DNA from: Haloferax mediterranei ATCC 33500
GTDB lineage: Archaea > Halobacteriota > Halobacteria > Halobacteriales > Haloferacaceae
Assembly (NCBI RefSeq): GCF_000306765.2
Contig: NC_017941.2
Span: 1,674,001-1,738,000, forward strand
DNA length: 64,000 nucleotides
Reading direction: 5' to 3'
Below, in pieces: positions 54,973 to 63,700 of the stretch. A program made the translations under genes and the position numbers. The notes under the pieces were generated by a model. It searched no databases. It saw only the letters and a list, made by a program, of their open reading frames with translations, and was not told where the DNA came from. Numbering within the stretch: the stretch's first letter is position 1; the number at the start of each line of letters is the position of its first letter.

Positions 54973-55452
54973 ATGCCAGTCTATCAGCGTCGAACCCGCG
55001 TCGCTGCCCCGCTCGAACGCGTCTGGGAGTTCCACTCTGATACCTCCGGACTGAAAGCGCTCACGCCGACGTGGATGAACCTCGAAATCGAGGCCGTTCG
55101 AGGACCGGACGGCGAAGAGAACCCGGATGAACTCGTCGCTGGAACGGACATCGAGATGTCGATGCAACCGTTCGGCATCGGACCGCGCCAGCGATGGACC
55201 TCACGCATCCTCGCGCGTGAAGCAAACGAGAAAACGGCGTGGTTCCGCGACGACATGGTCGATGGTCCGTTCCGGAACTGGGTACACACCCACCGATTCC
55301 GTGCCGACGGCGATGAGACGGTTCTCGAAGACCGCGTCAAGTATACACTTCCGTGCGGTCCGCTCGGTGACCTCGCGGGTGTGTTCGGCGGTCTCGGGCT
55401 CGAACCGATGTTCCGCGCACGCCATCGAGAGACAAAAGCATACCTCGAATGA
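54973..55452 (+). CDS. SRPBCC family (START-like) ligand-binding protein
   Basis: The 159-residue protein begins MPVYQRRTRVAAPLERVWEFHSD, the usual opening strand and helix of the SRPBCC/polyketide cyclase fold. LKALTPTWMNLEIEAV and RWTSRILAREANEKTAWF follow the pattern, and FRNWVHTHRFRADGDETVLEDRV is a conserved region. GGAGGA lies 2 nt before the ATG. The C-terminus ends within the first copy of a 20-bp repeat. If the repeats were reduced to one, the protein would be five residues longer (ending SEITLA). Confidence 0.85.
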   Translation: MPVYQRRTRVAAPLERVWEFHSDTSGLKALTPTWMNLEIEAVRGPDGEENPDELVAGTDIEMSMQPFGIGPRQRWTSRILAREANEKTAWFRDDMVDGPFRNWVHTHRFRADGDETVLEDRVKYTLPCGPLGDLAGVFGGLGLEPMFRARHRETKAYLE

Positions 55453-55491
55453 TAAAATCATACCTCGAATGACAAAAGCATACCTCTCAGA
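55432..55491. repeat. 20-bp triplication across the stop codon of the SRPBCC gene
   Basis: Units lie at 55432-55451, 55452-55471 and 55472-55491. The first two differ at two positions, and the third matches the first for 16 bases. The SRPBCC stop codon (55450-55452) lies at the junction of copies one and two. Confidence 0.9.
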
Positions 55492-55528
55492 AATTACGTT
55501 GGCGTAGCGGTTCGACAGACCAGAACGG

Positions 55529-57634
55529 TCAGTCGTCGCTGAGTGAGAACCGAGGTTCGACCTCGGAGCGGACACCGCCGATATCGAACTCGAAGCGCGC
55601 ACCGCCGAGGTCCGATTCGGGTTCGGTGACCTCGATGTCCCAGCCGTGAGCCTCGACGATACTCTCGACGATAGAGAGACCGAACCCAGTCCCGGATTTA
55701 GAGGTCGTGTGTCCGTGTTCGAAGACGGTTTCGCGTTTGTCCGCCGGGATACCAGGGCCGTTATCAGCAACGTAAAAGCCTGACTGCGTCGGGCCGACAC
55801 GGACGACGAGTTTGTCGTCTTCACTGGTGGACCGATGACCGTCTGCCGAACCGTTTTCGAGAGTAATTCCGGATGGTGCGTGGTCTTCCGCCGAACCGTT
55901 CTTAGCGGCGTCATCGGATGGAGTCTGGTCTGGTGTGCCGTGCTCAACAGCGTTCCGAAACAGGTTCTCGAACGCCTGCTGGAATCGCCCCTGGTCGGCT
56001 TGCGTCATCCCGAGACCATCTTCGACGACGAGAACCGCGTTGTCTCCAGTATCGACTGCTTTCCACGCCTGTTCGGCGACATCCTCAATCACGACCGAGT
56101 TCGTCTCACCGACCTTTCGACCCTGTCTCGCGAGCGAAAGCACGTCGTTGAGGAGTGTCTCCATGCGGGAGATTCCATCCAGTGCTCGGTCGAGGTAGGT
56201 CACGTCGTCTTCTTCGCGGGCGAGTTCGGCAAATCCCTTTGCGACGTTGAGCGGGTTTCGAAGGTCGTGCGAGACGACGGAAGCGAACTCGTCGAGTCGG
56301 TCGTTCTGTCGGCGTAGTTCGCGCTCTCTGCGCTGTCGGGCGAGCGTGTGCGTGATGTTGTTCGCGACCGACCGCAGGAGGTCGACCTCGGTGTCCGTCC
56401 ACGACCGGTTCGTTTCGACGACGTCGAAGAGGACGAAGCCGACGAAGGACCACTTCGAGACCATCGGTGCGGCGACGAACCCACCGGTTTCGGTGCCGGT
56501 GAGCAGTTGCTTCGTGTTCGACGCATCCGGTGGAAGGTCCGAAACACAGTGAAGGGGCACGTTCTCGAAGCGGTGAAGTCGCTTGAGTAGCCAACTGGCG
56601 TCTTCAAGCGAAATGCGCTCCGGGTGGCCGGTGTCACAGTCACTATACCAATTGTGCACACAGGCGGCGACGTTCGTCTCGTCGTTGTAGAGGTAGACCG
56701 AGCAGCGGTCGAGGTCGGCAACCTCGCTGACCGTCTGGAGCGTCCACTCTATTTTCGTGCCGATTTCGTCGGCTTCAGCACTCATCAGTGACGTGGAGGT
56801 GTCCAAGACAGCGTCTTTCAGTCGCGTTTCGTAGCGGAGTCGATTGCGGCGGCGACGACGCTCAGTTACGTCCTGGAGCGTACCGATGACAGCCGATTCG
56901 TCGTCTTCGGTGGGACGGAGCGCGAGGTGCCCCTCGCACAGTAGTTCGTCGTCGTGTGGGTATGCCGGGCCAGACGAGAGAACAGCCTCGAATCCTTCGG
57001 TATCCGGTTTGTCGGGGTCGACAACCTTCACAAACGCGTCGCGGATTTCGTCTCCCGAGTCCGCAGCGAGGTCGGCGAAATGCTGACCGAGAATGTCCTC
57101 TCGTTCGTAGCCGGTGAGACCACAGAACACCCCGTCAGCAGACGTAAACCGTCCCTCGCTGTCGAGCGAGTAGACGCCGCTGTCGAGGACTTCGATTGCG
57201 GTTCCGTACCGCTCGGATGCCGCCTTCGCACGGTACTGTGAGACGGCGTTGACTACGCGGTTGGCGAGTACGGTGTACTGGTCAGTTCCCGTATCCTTCT
57301 GCATGTAGTCGGTGGCCCCGACGCGGAAGGCATCACGAGCGACTTCCTCGGAGCCTTTGCCGGTGAAGAGAATGAAAGGGAGGTCGGGGTGTTCGGCCCG
57401 AACCGCTCGGAGGAATTCCAGTCCGTCGATGTCCGGCATGTCGTAGTCCGAGACGACACAATCGATCCGTTCTTGACGGATTCGTTTGAGTGCGTCTGCA
57501 CCCGAGTTCGATGTCGACACCGAGAGGTCCACGTCGCCCGCCTCACGCTCCAGATAAATCGAAACGAGGTCCGTGAGACTCGGTTCGTCGTCAACGTGGA
57601 GGACGCGAACGTCTACTCCCGACCCGTCGTCCAT
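55529..57634 (-). CDS. REC-PAS-GAF-histidine kinase hybrid sensor
   Basis: This 701-residue protein has an N-terminal receiver (about 8-125) with phospho-acceptor Asp63 in VVSDYDMPDIDG, a PAS domain (about 145-260), a GAF domain (about 285-430), then a HisKA-like dimerisation helix with His456 in FASVVSHDLRNPL and an HATPase domain (about 545-690). The kinase has FENLFRNAVEHG (N box), DNGPGIP (G1) and TGFGLSI (G2). An Asp/Ser-rich insertion lies at about 570-605. It is soluble, so it senses an internal signal. No output regulator is adjacent. Confidence 0.93.
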   Translation of the reverse strand: MDDGSGVDVRVLHVDDEPSLTDLVSIYLEREAGDVDLSVSTSNSGADALKRIRQERIDCVVSDYDMPDIDGLEFLRAVRAEHPDLPFILFTGKGSEEVARDAFRVGATDYMQKDTGTDQYTVLANRVVNAVSQYRAKAASERYGTAIEVLDSGVYSLDSEGRFTSADGVFCGLTGYEREDILGQHFADLAADSGDEIRDAFVKVVDPDKPDTEGFEAVLSSGPAYPHDDELLCEGHLALRPTEDDESAVIGTLQDVTERRRRRNRLRYETRLKDAVLDTSTSLMSAEADEIGTKIEWTLQTVSEVADLDRCSVYLYNDETNVAACVHNWYSDCDTGHPERISLEDASWLLKRLHRFENVPLHCVSDLPPDASNTKQLLTGTETGGFVAAPMVSKWSFVGFVLFDVVETNRSWTDTEVDLLRSVANNITHTLARQRRERELRRQNDRLDEFASVVSHDLRNPLNVAKGFAELAREEDDVTYLDRALDGISRMETLLNDVLSLARQGRKVGETNSVVIEDVAEQAWKAVDTGDNAVLVVEDGLGMTQADQGRFQQAFENLFRNAVEHGTPDQTPSDDAAKNGSAEDHAPSGITLENGSADGHRSTSEDDKLVVRVGPTQSGFYVADNGPGIPADKRETVFEHGHTTSKSGTGFGLSIVESIVEAHGWDIEVTEPESDLGGARFEFDIGGVRSEVEPRFSLSDD

Positions 57635-57773
57635 ACCGACTAGCCTCTACTCATCCTAATGAGCGTTGTGACGTAGTTATCAAGCTCGATAACAAATAGA
57701 ATAAAACACGGGTGAAGTGGCATTTCTGGGCAATGAAACAGTTATCTAATTTGTCAAAATTGGGCGTGAGAGA

Positions 57774-58664
57774 TTACGACGCCGTAATATAGATTCCAAA
57801 GAGGACGACGGCTCCACCGAGAACTGTCGGAAGTGTCGGAATCTCAGTAAGGAGAAATAGCGCAAGAATCGTACTTCCGACAGGTTCGCCAAGTAGCGAC
57901 ACGGAGACGACGCTCGATTCGAGGTGTGCAAGTGCCCAGTTGATAACAGTGTGTCCAAAAATACCCGGACCGAGCGCCATCCCGAGGAACAAGAGCCACT
58001 CACGGAGAGGATATCCTGCGAGTGGGTCACCACGGGCGAGTGTCACTGCGAGAAGTGTAACCGCGCAAACGCTGTAGACGACGACCACGTATGGAACGAG
58101 TGCGACTCGACTGCGGACGCTTCGACCGGTAAGGACGTACGCGGCCGCTGTCACGGCACCGACGACGGCGAGCCCATTGCCGAGAAGCGGCCGTGGCGCA
58201 CTGCTCGGAGCGAGGAGGTCGGAAACGGACATCAACACCATTCCGGCAAGGGCGACTCCGATACCAATGGTCGTTCGTCGACTCACGCGCTCGTCAAGGA
58301 ACGCCCACGCGCCGACCGCGACAAAGAGCGGTTGCGCCTGCACCAGCGTCACGCTCGCGGCGACTGTCGTATGGTTCAGGCTCTCGAACCACGACGCGAA
58401 ATGAGCCGCGAGGGCGACGCCCGCACCACTCGCAGCAGCGAGGTCACGGTGCGAAATCGTCGCCAGTACGCCACGATGACGGATGAGTGCGACTGGTGCG
58501 AGAAGGGCGACGGTGAACACGACGCGGTAGAACGCCTTTACGAGACTCGGTGCGGTACTCCATCTGACGAGGATTGCGCTCGTACTAATCGCGAGTATCG
58601 CAACGCCGAGACCGGCGAAGGGGGAGATTGGACCGTCGAATTCGGACGTGGTCACACACCGCAC
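57774..58664 (-). CDS. EamA (DMT superfamily) transporter
   Basis: The 296-residue protein has ten predicted helices in two EamA repeats. The first begins AGLGVAILAISTSAILVRWS, and the second covers NGLAVVGAVTAAAYVLTGR. FASWFESLNHTTVAASVTLVQ and WALAHLESSVVSVSLLGEPVG are the conserved helix pairs of each repeat. The substrate is probably a small metabolite or amino acid but cannot be assigned. Its upstream region contains the 20-21 bp repeat array. Confidence 0.87.
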   Translation of the reverse strand: MRCVTTSEFDGPISPFAGLGVAILAISTSAILVRWSTAPSLVKAFYRVVFTVALLAPVALIRHRGVLATISHRDLAAASGAGVALAAHFASWFESLNHTTVAASVTLVQAQPLFVAVGAWAFLDERVSRRTTIGIGVALAGMVLMSVSDLLAPSSAPRPLLGNGLAVVGAVTAAAYVLTGRSVRSRVALVPYVVVVYSVCAVTLLAVTLARGDPLAGYPLREWLLFLGMALGPGIFGHTVINWALAHLESSVVSVSLLGEPVGSTILALFLLTEIPTLPTVLGGAVVLFGIYITAS

Positions 58665-58742
58665 GATGGGAAGTGGCGGCTTACCGCTTGCGGCTTGGGC
58701 GTCGACTCCGGTGGCGTGCCAGTCGTTACTAGGGTCATGTTC

Positions 58743-58872
58743 GTGAAGACGGATGTCGTATCATGAAGACGAGTGTTGCATCCATGAAGACGGATGTCGT
58801 ATGCGTGAAGACAGATGTCGTATCATGAAGACTGCCGTCGTATGCGTGAAGACTGCCGTTGTATGCGTGAAA
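58743..58872. repeat. 20-21 bp tandem array, about six copies
   Basis: Copies begin at 58743, 58763, 58784, 58805, 58825 and 58846, with a remnant at 58867. The consensus is RTGAAGACKGATGTCGTATS followed by an optional C. Units alternate between 20 and 21 bp, and later copies drift in the middle (ACTGCCGT in place of ACGGATGT). The array occupies half of the 239-bp gap upstream of the EamA gene, 79 bp from its start. Confidence 0.9.
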
Positions 58873-58903
58873 AAGTCTGAAAATAGGTCGTCGCTGGAGC
58901 TGC

Positions 58904-59458
58904 CTACTTCGCGTCCGCAGGCGTGTCGAAGTCGTGGAAGTGTTCACCTTTCTCCTTCGTCAGAACGTTGAGTGCGGCGGCCGCGCCGTCACCTGCTGAG
59001 ATGATGGCCTGCCACTCCTCGGCGCGGACCATCGCACCCGTCGCGTACACGTCCTCCATACTCGTCTCCATCGTCACGTCGACATCGACGGTCCCCTCGT
59101 CCGTGAAGTCACAGCCGAGTGCCTCCGCGAGGTCGCGGTTCGCGCCCGTCGCAAGGACGACGTAGTCTGCCTCGTAGTCTGACCCGTCCGCCGTGACGAC
59201 GAACCCGTTTCCGGACTGTTCGACTGCGGTCACTTCCGCCTCGTGGAGTTCCGCACCGAAGCCTTCGACTTGCTCGCGGGCGTCTTCGACGAACTCGGTA
59301 CCATCCTTCGACTCGATACCGAGGTAGTTGAACAGGTGCGCCTTGTGAAGCCACGTTTCGTCCGTGTCGAACACATCCACGTCGAGACCGTTCTTCGCAG
59401 TGAACAGTGCTGCGGAGAGTCCTGCGGCGCCACCACCGACGACGATTACGTGTGCCAT
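58904..59458 (-). CDS. Single-domain TrxB-like flavoprotein
   Basis: This 184-residue protein has only the FAD-binding part of the thioredoxin-reductase family. VIVVGGGAAGLSAALFTAKNG is the FAD Rossmann motif, YVVLATGANRDLAEALG the middle hinge and VDVTMETSMEDVYATGAMV the end motif of the FAD domain. The NAD(P)-binding domain and redox CxxC are absent. Haloarchaea have many such short versions. The substrate is unknown. Residue 184 ends just right of the repeat array, so the array could affect its 3' end only. Confidence 0.85.
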   Translation of the reverse strand: MAHVIVVGGGAAGLSAALFTAKNGLDVDVFDTDETWLHKAHLFNYLGIESKDGTEFVEDAREQVEGFGAELHEAEVTAVEQSGNGFVVTADGSDYEADYVVLATGANRDLAEALGCDFTDEGTVDVDVTMETSMEDVYATGAMVRAEEWQAIISAGDGAAAALNVLTKEKGEHFHDFDTPADAK

Positions 59459-59542
59459 GTCAGTACATGACGCTTCGCAAATAGTTGAGGATTTGGGCCG
59501 CCGACATTCGTGTACGCGACCTGCGGAATAGCCACCACCTCC

Positions 59543-60295
59543 CTACCGCTTTCGTGCCCGAATCAGCGCCTTCGGATTGTCGAACGAGATGACCGAATCG
59601 GCGTCGAACTCCACTTCGAACAACGCCTTTGCCTCCGCGGATGACTCGCGGAACCGACGTTCGAGTTCCGCCCGGTCGTCGGGTTCGACGCCAGTTCGTT
59701 CAGTCCACGCGTCGAAGTCGAGCGTGATTGTTGCTCGTTCGACTGCCTCGACCTCGAACCCAGCGGCCTCGAACCAGTCGCGCCACTTCGAGACGGGATA
59801 CAGTTCGACGTGCGTCGGGTCGCGGAGAACTTCGATGCCATTGAGGAAGTCCGCGAGTGCAGTGTCTTCAGGCGCGACGTTGTCTTCGAACGCGAGGACG
59901 CCACCCGGTTCGAGAACCCGTGCAGCCTCGGCGACGAACGCTTCCGGGTCAGGGAAGTGGTGCGCGGCGACACGGCAGGCGACGACGTCGAACGAGTCAT
60001 CCACGAACGGCACTCGCTCGGCGTCAGCGACGACTCCAGAGACGGGGTACTCGCGGACTGCGGTAGCGACCATCTCGGGAGCAGCGTCGGTGGCGATAAC
60101 GGTCGGAACGCCAGCCTCGGCTATCGCCCCCGCCGTGTGACCGGCACCCGCCGCGATGTCGAGGGCTCGCGTCGCACCGCGACACCACTCGGCCAGTGTC
60201 TTTCGGTCCGTTCCGAGTCGGTGGACCTCGCTCTCGAAGTACGATTCGGCGGCGCTCCCGAAGTGAGCCGCAGTGTGACGTTTCTCGTCGCTCAT
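59543..60295 (-). CDS. Class I SAM-dependent methyltransferase
   Basis: The 250-residue protein has ALDIAAGAGHTAGAIAEAG (motif I), TVIATDAAPEMV (post I), GVVADAERVPFVDDSFDVVACRVAAHHF (motifs II and III), and VLEPGGVLAFED. The pattern is that of UbiE/COQ5-like small-molecule methyltransferases. The target is unknown. It is soluble. It lies between the flavoprotein and the que operon, on the same strand as both but with gaps of about 85 and 150 bp. Confidence 0.88.
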   Translation of the reverse strand: MSDEKRHTAAHFGSAAESYFESEVHRLGTDRKTLAEWCRGATRALDIAAGAGHTAGAIAEAGVPTVIATDAAPEMVATAVREYPVSGVVADAERVPFVDDSFDVVACRVAAHHFPDPEAFVAEAARVLEPGGVLAFEDNVAPEDTALADFLNGIEVLRDPTHVELYPVSKWRDWFEAAGFEVEAVERATITLDFDAWTERTGVEPDDRAELERRFRESSAEAKALFEVEFDADSVISFDNPKALIRARKR

Positions 60296-60445
60296 GACTG
60301 AAAATTGACTCAGCCTGATAAAAGACGCGCGTGGTGACAGTTGGTTTATGTTCCGTTCCGTTGCTGCCGGGAGACGCTACGGCGTGACCGTCGATGCAGG
60401 CTTACTCGGCGTCCACGTCTCGGCTACGGTGGCTACGTATTCGGG

Positions 60446-61159
60446 TTAGGCGTCCACGTACTCAGGACGCTCGGCGTACGGAATCGGGTCGCGTTCGCCG
60501 AGGTTCTGGAACGCCTGCAGGCGGAACGCACAGGAATCGCAGGTGCCGCAAGCGGGTTCTTCGGCGCGGTAGCACGACCACGTGTGCTCGAAGGGAACGC
60601 CGAGTTCGAGACCGCGGCGGGCGATATCTGTCTTCGCATCGTGGACGAAGGGTACTTCGAGCGAGATGTGCGTGTCGGGTTTCGTGCCGACATCGACCAT
60701 CGTCTCGAACGCATCGAAAAACTCGGGACGACAATCCGGATAGCCCGAGTAGTCCTCGGAGTGTGCGCCGACGAAAACAGCGTCACAGTCGTTGGCTTCG
60801 GCGTAGGAGACGGCCATCGACAGGAGGTTCGCGTTCCGGAATGGGACGTAGGAGGTGGGGACTTCGTCGGACTCCATGTCGGCGTCTTCGACCGCCATCG
60901 AGTCGTCGGTGAGGGACGACGCGCCGATTTGTTTCAGGTGACTCGTCTCGATGTGAAGGAAGTCGTTGGCGTCGAGTTCGTCTGCAAGCGCACGAGCGCA
61001 CTCGTACTCCTTCGATTCGGTTTTCTGCCCGTACGAGGTGTGGAGCGCGTAAATATCGTATCCGCGTTCCTTGGCTTCGTAGGCGGTCGTCGCGCTGTCC
61101 ATGCCGCCGGAAAGGAGGACGACGGCGCGTTTCTCGTCGGTGTGAGTGTTATCAGTCAT
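60446..61159 (-). CDS. queC: 7-cyano-7-deazaguanine (preQ0) synthase
   Basis: QueC converts 7-carboxy-7-deazaguanine and ammonia with ATP to preQ0, the precursor of archaeosine in tRNA. The PP-loop motif LLSGGMDSATT lies at about 15-25, and the zinc cysteines are CYRAEEPACGTCDSCAFR near the end. The ATG at 61159 is chosen. The same N-terminal coding sequence is duplicated 28 bp upstream, out of frame. It is the last gene of queD-queE-queC. The gap to queE is 79 bp, including the duplication. Confidence 0.93.
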   Translation of the reverse strand: MTDNTHTDEKRAVVLLSGGMDSATTAYEAKERGYDIYALHTSYGQKTESKEYECARALADELDANDFLHIETSHLKQIGASSLTDDSMAVEDADMESDEVPTSYVPFRNANLLSMAVSYAEANDCDAVFVGAHSEDYSGYPDCRPEFFDAFETMVDVGTKPDTHISLEVPFVHDAKTDIARRGLELGVPFEHTWSCYRAEEPACGTCDSCAFRLQAFQNLGERDPIPYAERPEYVDA

Positions 61160-61187
61160 TCTCGTCGGTGTGGGTGTTGTCAGTCAT
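61132..61187. repeat. 28-bp tandem duplication at the queC start
   Basis: Two 28-bp copies, 61132-61159 and 61160-61187, each begin ATGACTGAYAACACYCACAC on the minus strand and differ at only two bases in their first 20. The upstream copy contributes a second ATG at 61187 whose 11-codon frame MTDNTHTDEND ends at a TGA inside the queC coding start. Confidence 0.85.
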
Positions 61188-61238
61188 GTGTGTGGCGTGT
61201 TCAAAACCCAGTTTTCAGTAACTCCGTTCGCGGGCGAT

Positions 61239-62012
61239 TCACGTCTCAGGGGCGTCGTTCCAGAGGTCGACGTGGAGGCGCGGCGTGTAGCGGTAGCCGA
61301 ATTCCGCCGCGAGATCGGCAACTTCGGTTCGGGTGCGGGCGAGCGCCTCGCGGGTTTGCCCCTCTGGCATGAGAAGTACGTCGCTATCTCGGACTTCGCG
61401 GGCGGTGACGCCGCGTACGTCCTCGACGAGCGCTTCGATTTCGGGGAGGTCATCACGGCCAGTGACGACGAATTTGAGTTGGAAGTCGTCGGCGTGGTCG
61501 ACCAGCGAGGCGAGCGAGTCGAGGTTGACACGAGTTGCTTCGTGTTTTTCCGTCCAGACGCCGGGGTCGGTGTCGTCCGGAGCGTTCTCGGGTGTCGGCG
61601 TCGACGACGCGAGTTTGGGGCTGATACTCGCCAAATCGACTGGTGCGTCGGTTTCGAGTGTTCCGTTCGTCTCGACGGTGAGATGGTACTCGCCGGCGAG
61701 CGCCGACAGAAGCGACGTGGTCTCGTCGTGGATAAGCGGCTCGCCACCGGTGACGACGACGTGGTTCGGGTCGAGCGCGTCGACTTCGGCGACGATTTCC
61801 TCGACGCTCATCCACGCGTGTGTCGGTTCCCACGAGGTGTGGTACGAGTCGCAGAACCAACAGCGGAGGTTGCACCCGCTCGTCCGAACGAACGTACTCG
61901 GAACGCCAGCGAGTTTCCCTTCGCCCTGAAGCGACGCAAACAGTTCGTTGATGGGAAGTCGCTTACCGTCTGCATCCGTGTCGGGTCGGTCGACGGAATG
62001 AGAGACGGGCAT
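61239..62012 (-). CDS. queE: 7-carboxy-7-deazaguanine synthase (radical SAM)
   Basis: QueE rearranges 6-carboxytetrahydropterin to 7-carboxy-7-deazaguanine. The SAM-cluster motif is Cys47-xxx-Cys51-xx-Cys54 in SGCNLRCWFCDSYH. NELFASLQGEGKLAGVPSTFVR is the conserved opening and VVTGGEPLIHDE a conserved glycine motif. The 257-residue length is normal. Its ATG shares one base with the queD stop (TAATG at 62012), so translation is coupled. Confidence 0.93.
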   Translation of the reverse strand: MPVSHSVDRPDTDADGKRLPINELFASLQGEGKLAGVPSTFVRTSGCNLRCWFCDSYHTSWEPTHAWMSVEEIVAEVDALDPNHVVVTGGEPLIHDETTSLLSALAGEYHLTVETNGTLETDAPVDLASISPKLASSTPTPENAPDDTDPGVWTEKHEATRVNLDSLASLVDHADDFQLKFVVTGRDDLPEIEALVEDVRGVTAREVRDSDVLLMPEGQTREALARTRTEVADLAAEFGYRYTPRLHVDLWNDAPET

Positions 62013-62488
62013 TAGAAGCCAGCGCAGAGTTCGGATGTCTCGCTGATTTCGACGGAAACCGTCGAAACGGTGTCTGGAAGCGCCGACAGAAGTTTCTCTT
62101 CGAGGATAACAGCCATTACTTCAGCCGTCGGCGGCGAATCGAGGACGACCATCCCGTCGGCGTCGCCGGACCGTTCGAACGCATCGACAAGCGGGTCACC
62201 GTCCTCGACGAGGAAGCGGTGGTCCCACTCGTCGATAATGTCAGTCACGACTCCTTTGTCGACGACCCAACCTTCGTCGGTGAGTTCACCGACGATACGG
62301 ACGGCTATTTCGTAGTTATGGCCGTGTGGCCGACTACACTTGCCGTCGTGGTGGAGGAGGCGGTGGCCGGCGCTAATTCTAATCGGCCGGTCGCGACCGA
62401 TGTGGAGGACGCGCTCACCTGCCCGGGACAGCGGGGTCTCGGCGTCTCCATCCGCCTGTTGTGTTTCACTAAGTGTTCCCCGAGGCAT
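62012..62488 (-). CDS. queD: 6-carboxytetrahydropterin synthase
   Basis: QueD makes 6-carboxytetrahydropterin from dihydroneopterin triphosphate, the first dedicated step to preQ0. FSAGH-type zinc histidine His42 in RISAGHRL and His55/His57 in CSRPHGHNY are present, with catalytic Cys51. The N-terminal 25 residues are a haloarchaeal acidic extension. It heads the que operon. The TATA element at 62511-62518 places transcription start close to the ATG. Confidence 0.93.
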   Translation of the reverse strand: MPRGTLSETQQADGDAETPLSRAGERVLHIGRDRPIRISAGHRLLHHDGKCSRPHGHNYEIAVRIVGELTDEGWVVDKGVVTDIIDEWDHRFLVEDGDPLVDAFERSGDADGMVVLDSPPTAEVMAVILEEKLLSALPDTVSTVSVEISETSELCAGF

Positions 62489-62510
62489 ATCACAAGATTA
62501 TCACGAGACT

Positions 62511-62518
62511 ATTTAATA
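62511..62518 (-). promoter_or_regulatory. TATA box of the queDEC operon
   Basis: Read on the minus strand, AGTATTAAAT lies 23-30 bp upstream of the queD ATG at 62488. This predicts a leaderless mRNA for the operon. Confidence 0.7.
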
Positions 62519-62660
62519 CTCTTGTCTCAACTCCGCCGTGCGTATCTAGCCTACAAGTTAGACATAACGACAGGTAGGATAATGATTCTGTCGGAGAAAT
62601 GACCCGTTAAAGGCAGTGTTGTTGAATGTTGTCGAAAGTGATTGTGTTGTTTCAGTTCGA

Positions 62661-63044
62661 CTACGGGTGGGCGGCTATCGCCTCACGCCACGAGTCCGGA
62701 ACACGAGTTGGGCGGCCGGCCTCGTCCATGGCGACCTGAACCGTCTCGCCGGTGGCGACGACTTCGCCCTCGTAGGAGATTTCGTAGTAGAGTGGGAAGC
62801 TTTTCCCGCCGATTTCGCCGGCTTCGACTTTGACCTCAGCGGTTCCGACACCCTCGATGGGCGCGCGATAGTCGAGTTCGAGGTGAGCAACGACGATATG
62901 GGGGTCCGACAGCGGGACGCCCATTACTTTCTCAAAATACCCAACGCGGGCCTGTTCACAGTACGTCGCGTAGACGGCGTTGTTCACGTGCCCGAACGAA
63001 TCGTGGTCACGAAAGCGAACTTCAACTTCGGTGACGAAGCTCAT
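62661..63044 (-). CDS. Hotdog-fold acyl-CoA thioesterase
   Basis: The chosen ATG at 63044 gives MSFVTEVEVRFRDHDSFGHV, and 127 residues follow. RFRDHDSFGHVNNAVYATYCEQAR is the 4-hydroxybenzoyl-CoA thioesterase signature, with Asp in FRDHD near the active site. HIVVAHLELDYRAPIEG and GKSFPLYYEISYEGEVVATGE complete the hotdog fold. The open frame extends far upstream to 63449 with poor composition that overlaps another gene. The natural substrate is unknown. Confidence 0.88.
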   Translation of the reverse strand: MSFVTEVEVRFRDHDSFGHVNNAVYATYCEQARVGYFEKVMGVPLSDPHIVVAHLELDYRAPIEGVGTAEVKVEAGEIGGKSFPLYYEISYEGEVVATGETVQVAMDEAGRPTRVPDSWREAIAAHP

Positions 63045-63142
63045 TGGACTGCGGGACACGGGCAAACGGTATAGCATCGGCGGTTCGTCGTGCGGTGAAA
63101 AGCGAGCGACCTGTGTAGATGGGGAACCGCTTCCAGCGAGGC

Positions 63143-63421
63143 TCAGTTGGCCGTCGTGGCAGAGGAGTCGGGAGGAGAGACGCGTCGGCCGTGGAGTGCA
63201 ACTGCCTTCCAGACATTCGAGCGCGAGCCAGCACGAACCATCTCGATTGGGACGCGGGCACCCACAGGAAGCGATGCCAACGTGTTGCGGATGCGTGTGG
63301 ACTCGTACGCGACGAGGTGTCGTGTCTCCTTGGTCTCGTGTAACTCGACAGTCATCGTCCAATGGTCGTTCATTTCGACACGGATGTCCACCAATACCGG
63401 TGCAGAAGCGAGGGTCGTCAT
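63143..63421 (-). CDS. Conserved small protein, 92 aa, function unknown
   Basis: The ATG at 63421 opens MTTLASAPVLVDIRVEMNDH, a soluble beta-rich protein with good codon bias. The body reads TMTVELHETKETRHLVAYES, then RIRNTLASLPVGARVPIEMV and RSNVWKAVALHGRR. No catalytic motif is seen and I do not recognise a named family. It lies 98 bp upstream of the thioesterase gene on the same strand, and its own upstream flank leads to the tRNA-Tyr att array. Confidence 0.6.
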   Translation of the reverse strand: MTTLASAPVLVDIRVEMNDHWTMTVELHETKETRHLVAYESTRIRNTLASLPVGARVPIEMVRAGSRSNVWKAVALHGRRVSPPDSSATTAN

Positions 63422-63597
63422 CAGCGATAGATTCGAACTCGCCCGCCATAAGCCGTTATAATACTGATATCGCCGGATATGGTATCTACATACTAGACAT
63501 GACGACACCCCATTACGGGGGAGTCACCAACATTCGTTCACGGAGAGTCACCAACACTCGTACTTAAACTACATTCGCAGGCGGCGTCAGAAAGGAG

Positions 63598-63641
63598 TGC
63601 GCTCTCCCCGATTTGAACTCACTCGCAACGCTTCGCGTTGC
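63598..63641. mobile_element. att-like copy 1 of tRNA-Tyr 3' end with palindrome
   Basis: Bases 63598-63618 match the tRNA-Tyr 3' 21-mer (20 of 21). The T-arm sequence GATTTGAAC then runs into a perfect 7-bp stem, GCAACGC (63625-63631), loop TTC, GCGTTGC (63635-63641). Confidence 0.75.
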
Positions 63642-63700
63642 TCGCTGCTCAAACCGGATCGAGACGGACGTTTCACTGCTCACGTTGTTCGCAGGAAAAG

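Noticed and set aside
58743..58872. CRISPR array
   Set aside because: Units are contiguous, with no unique spacers between repeats, and no cas genes are present.
58735..58971. 70-codon frames on both strands across the tandem repeat array
   Set aside because: They consist of repeat translation (His/Val/Thr- or Cys/Val-rich) with no start signal.
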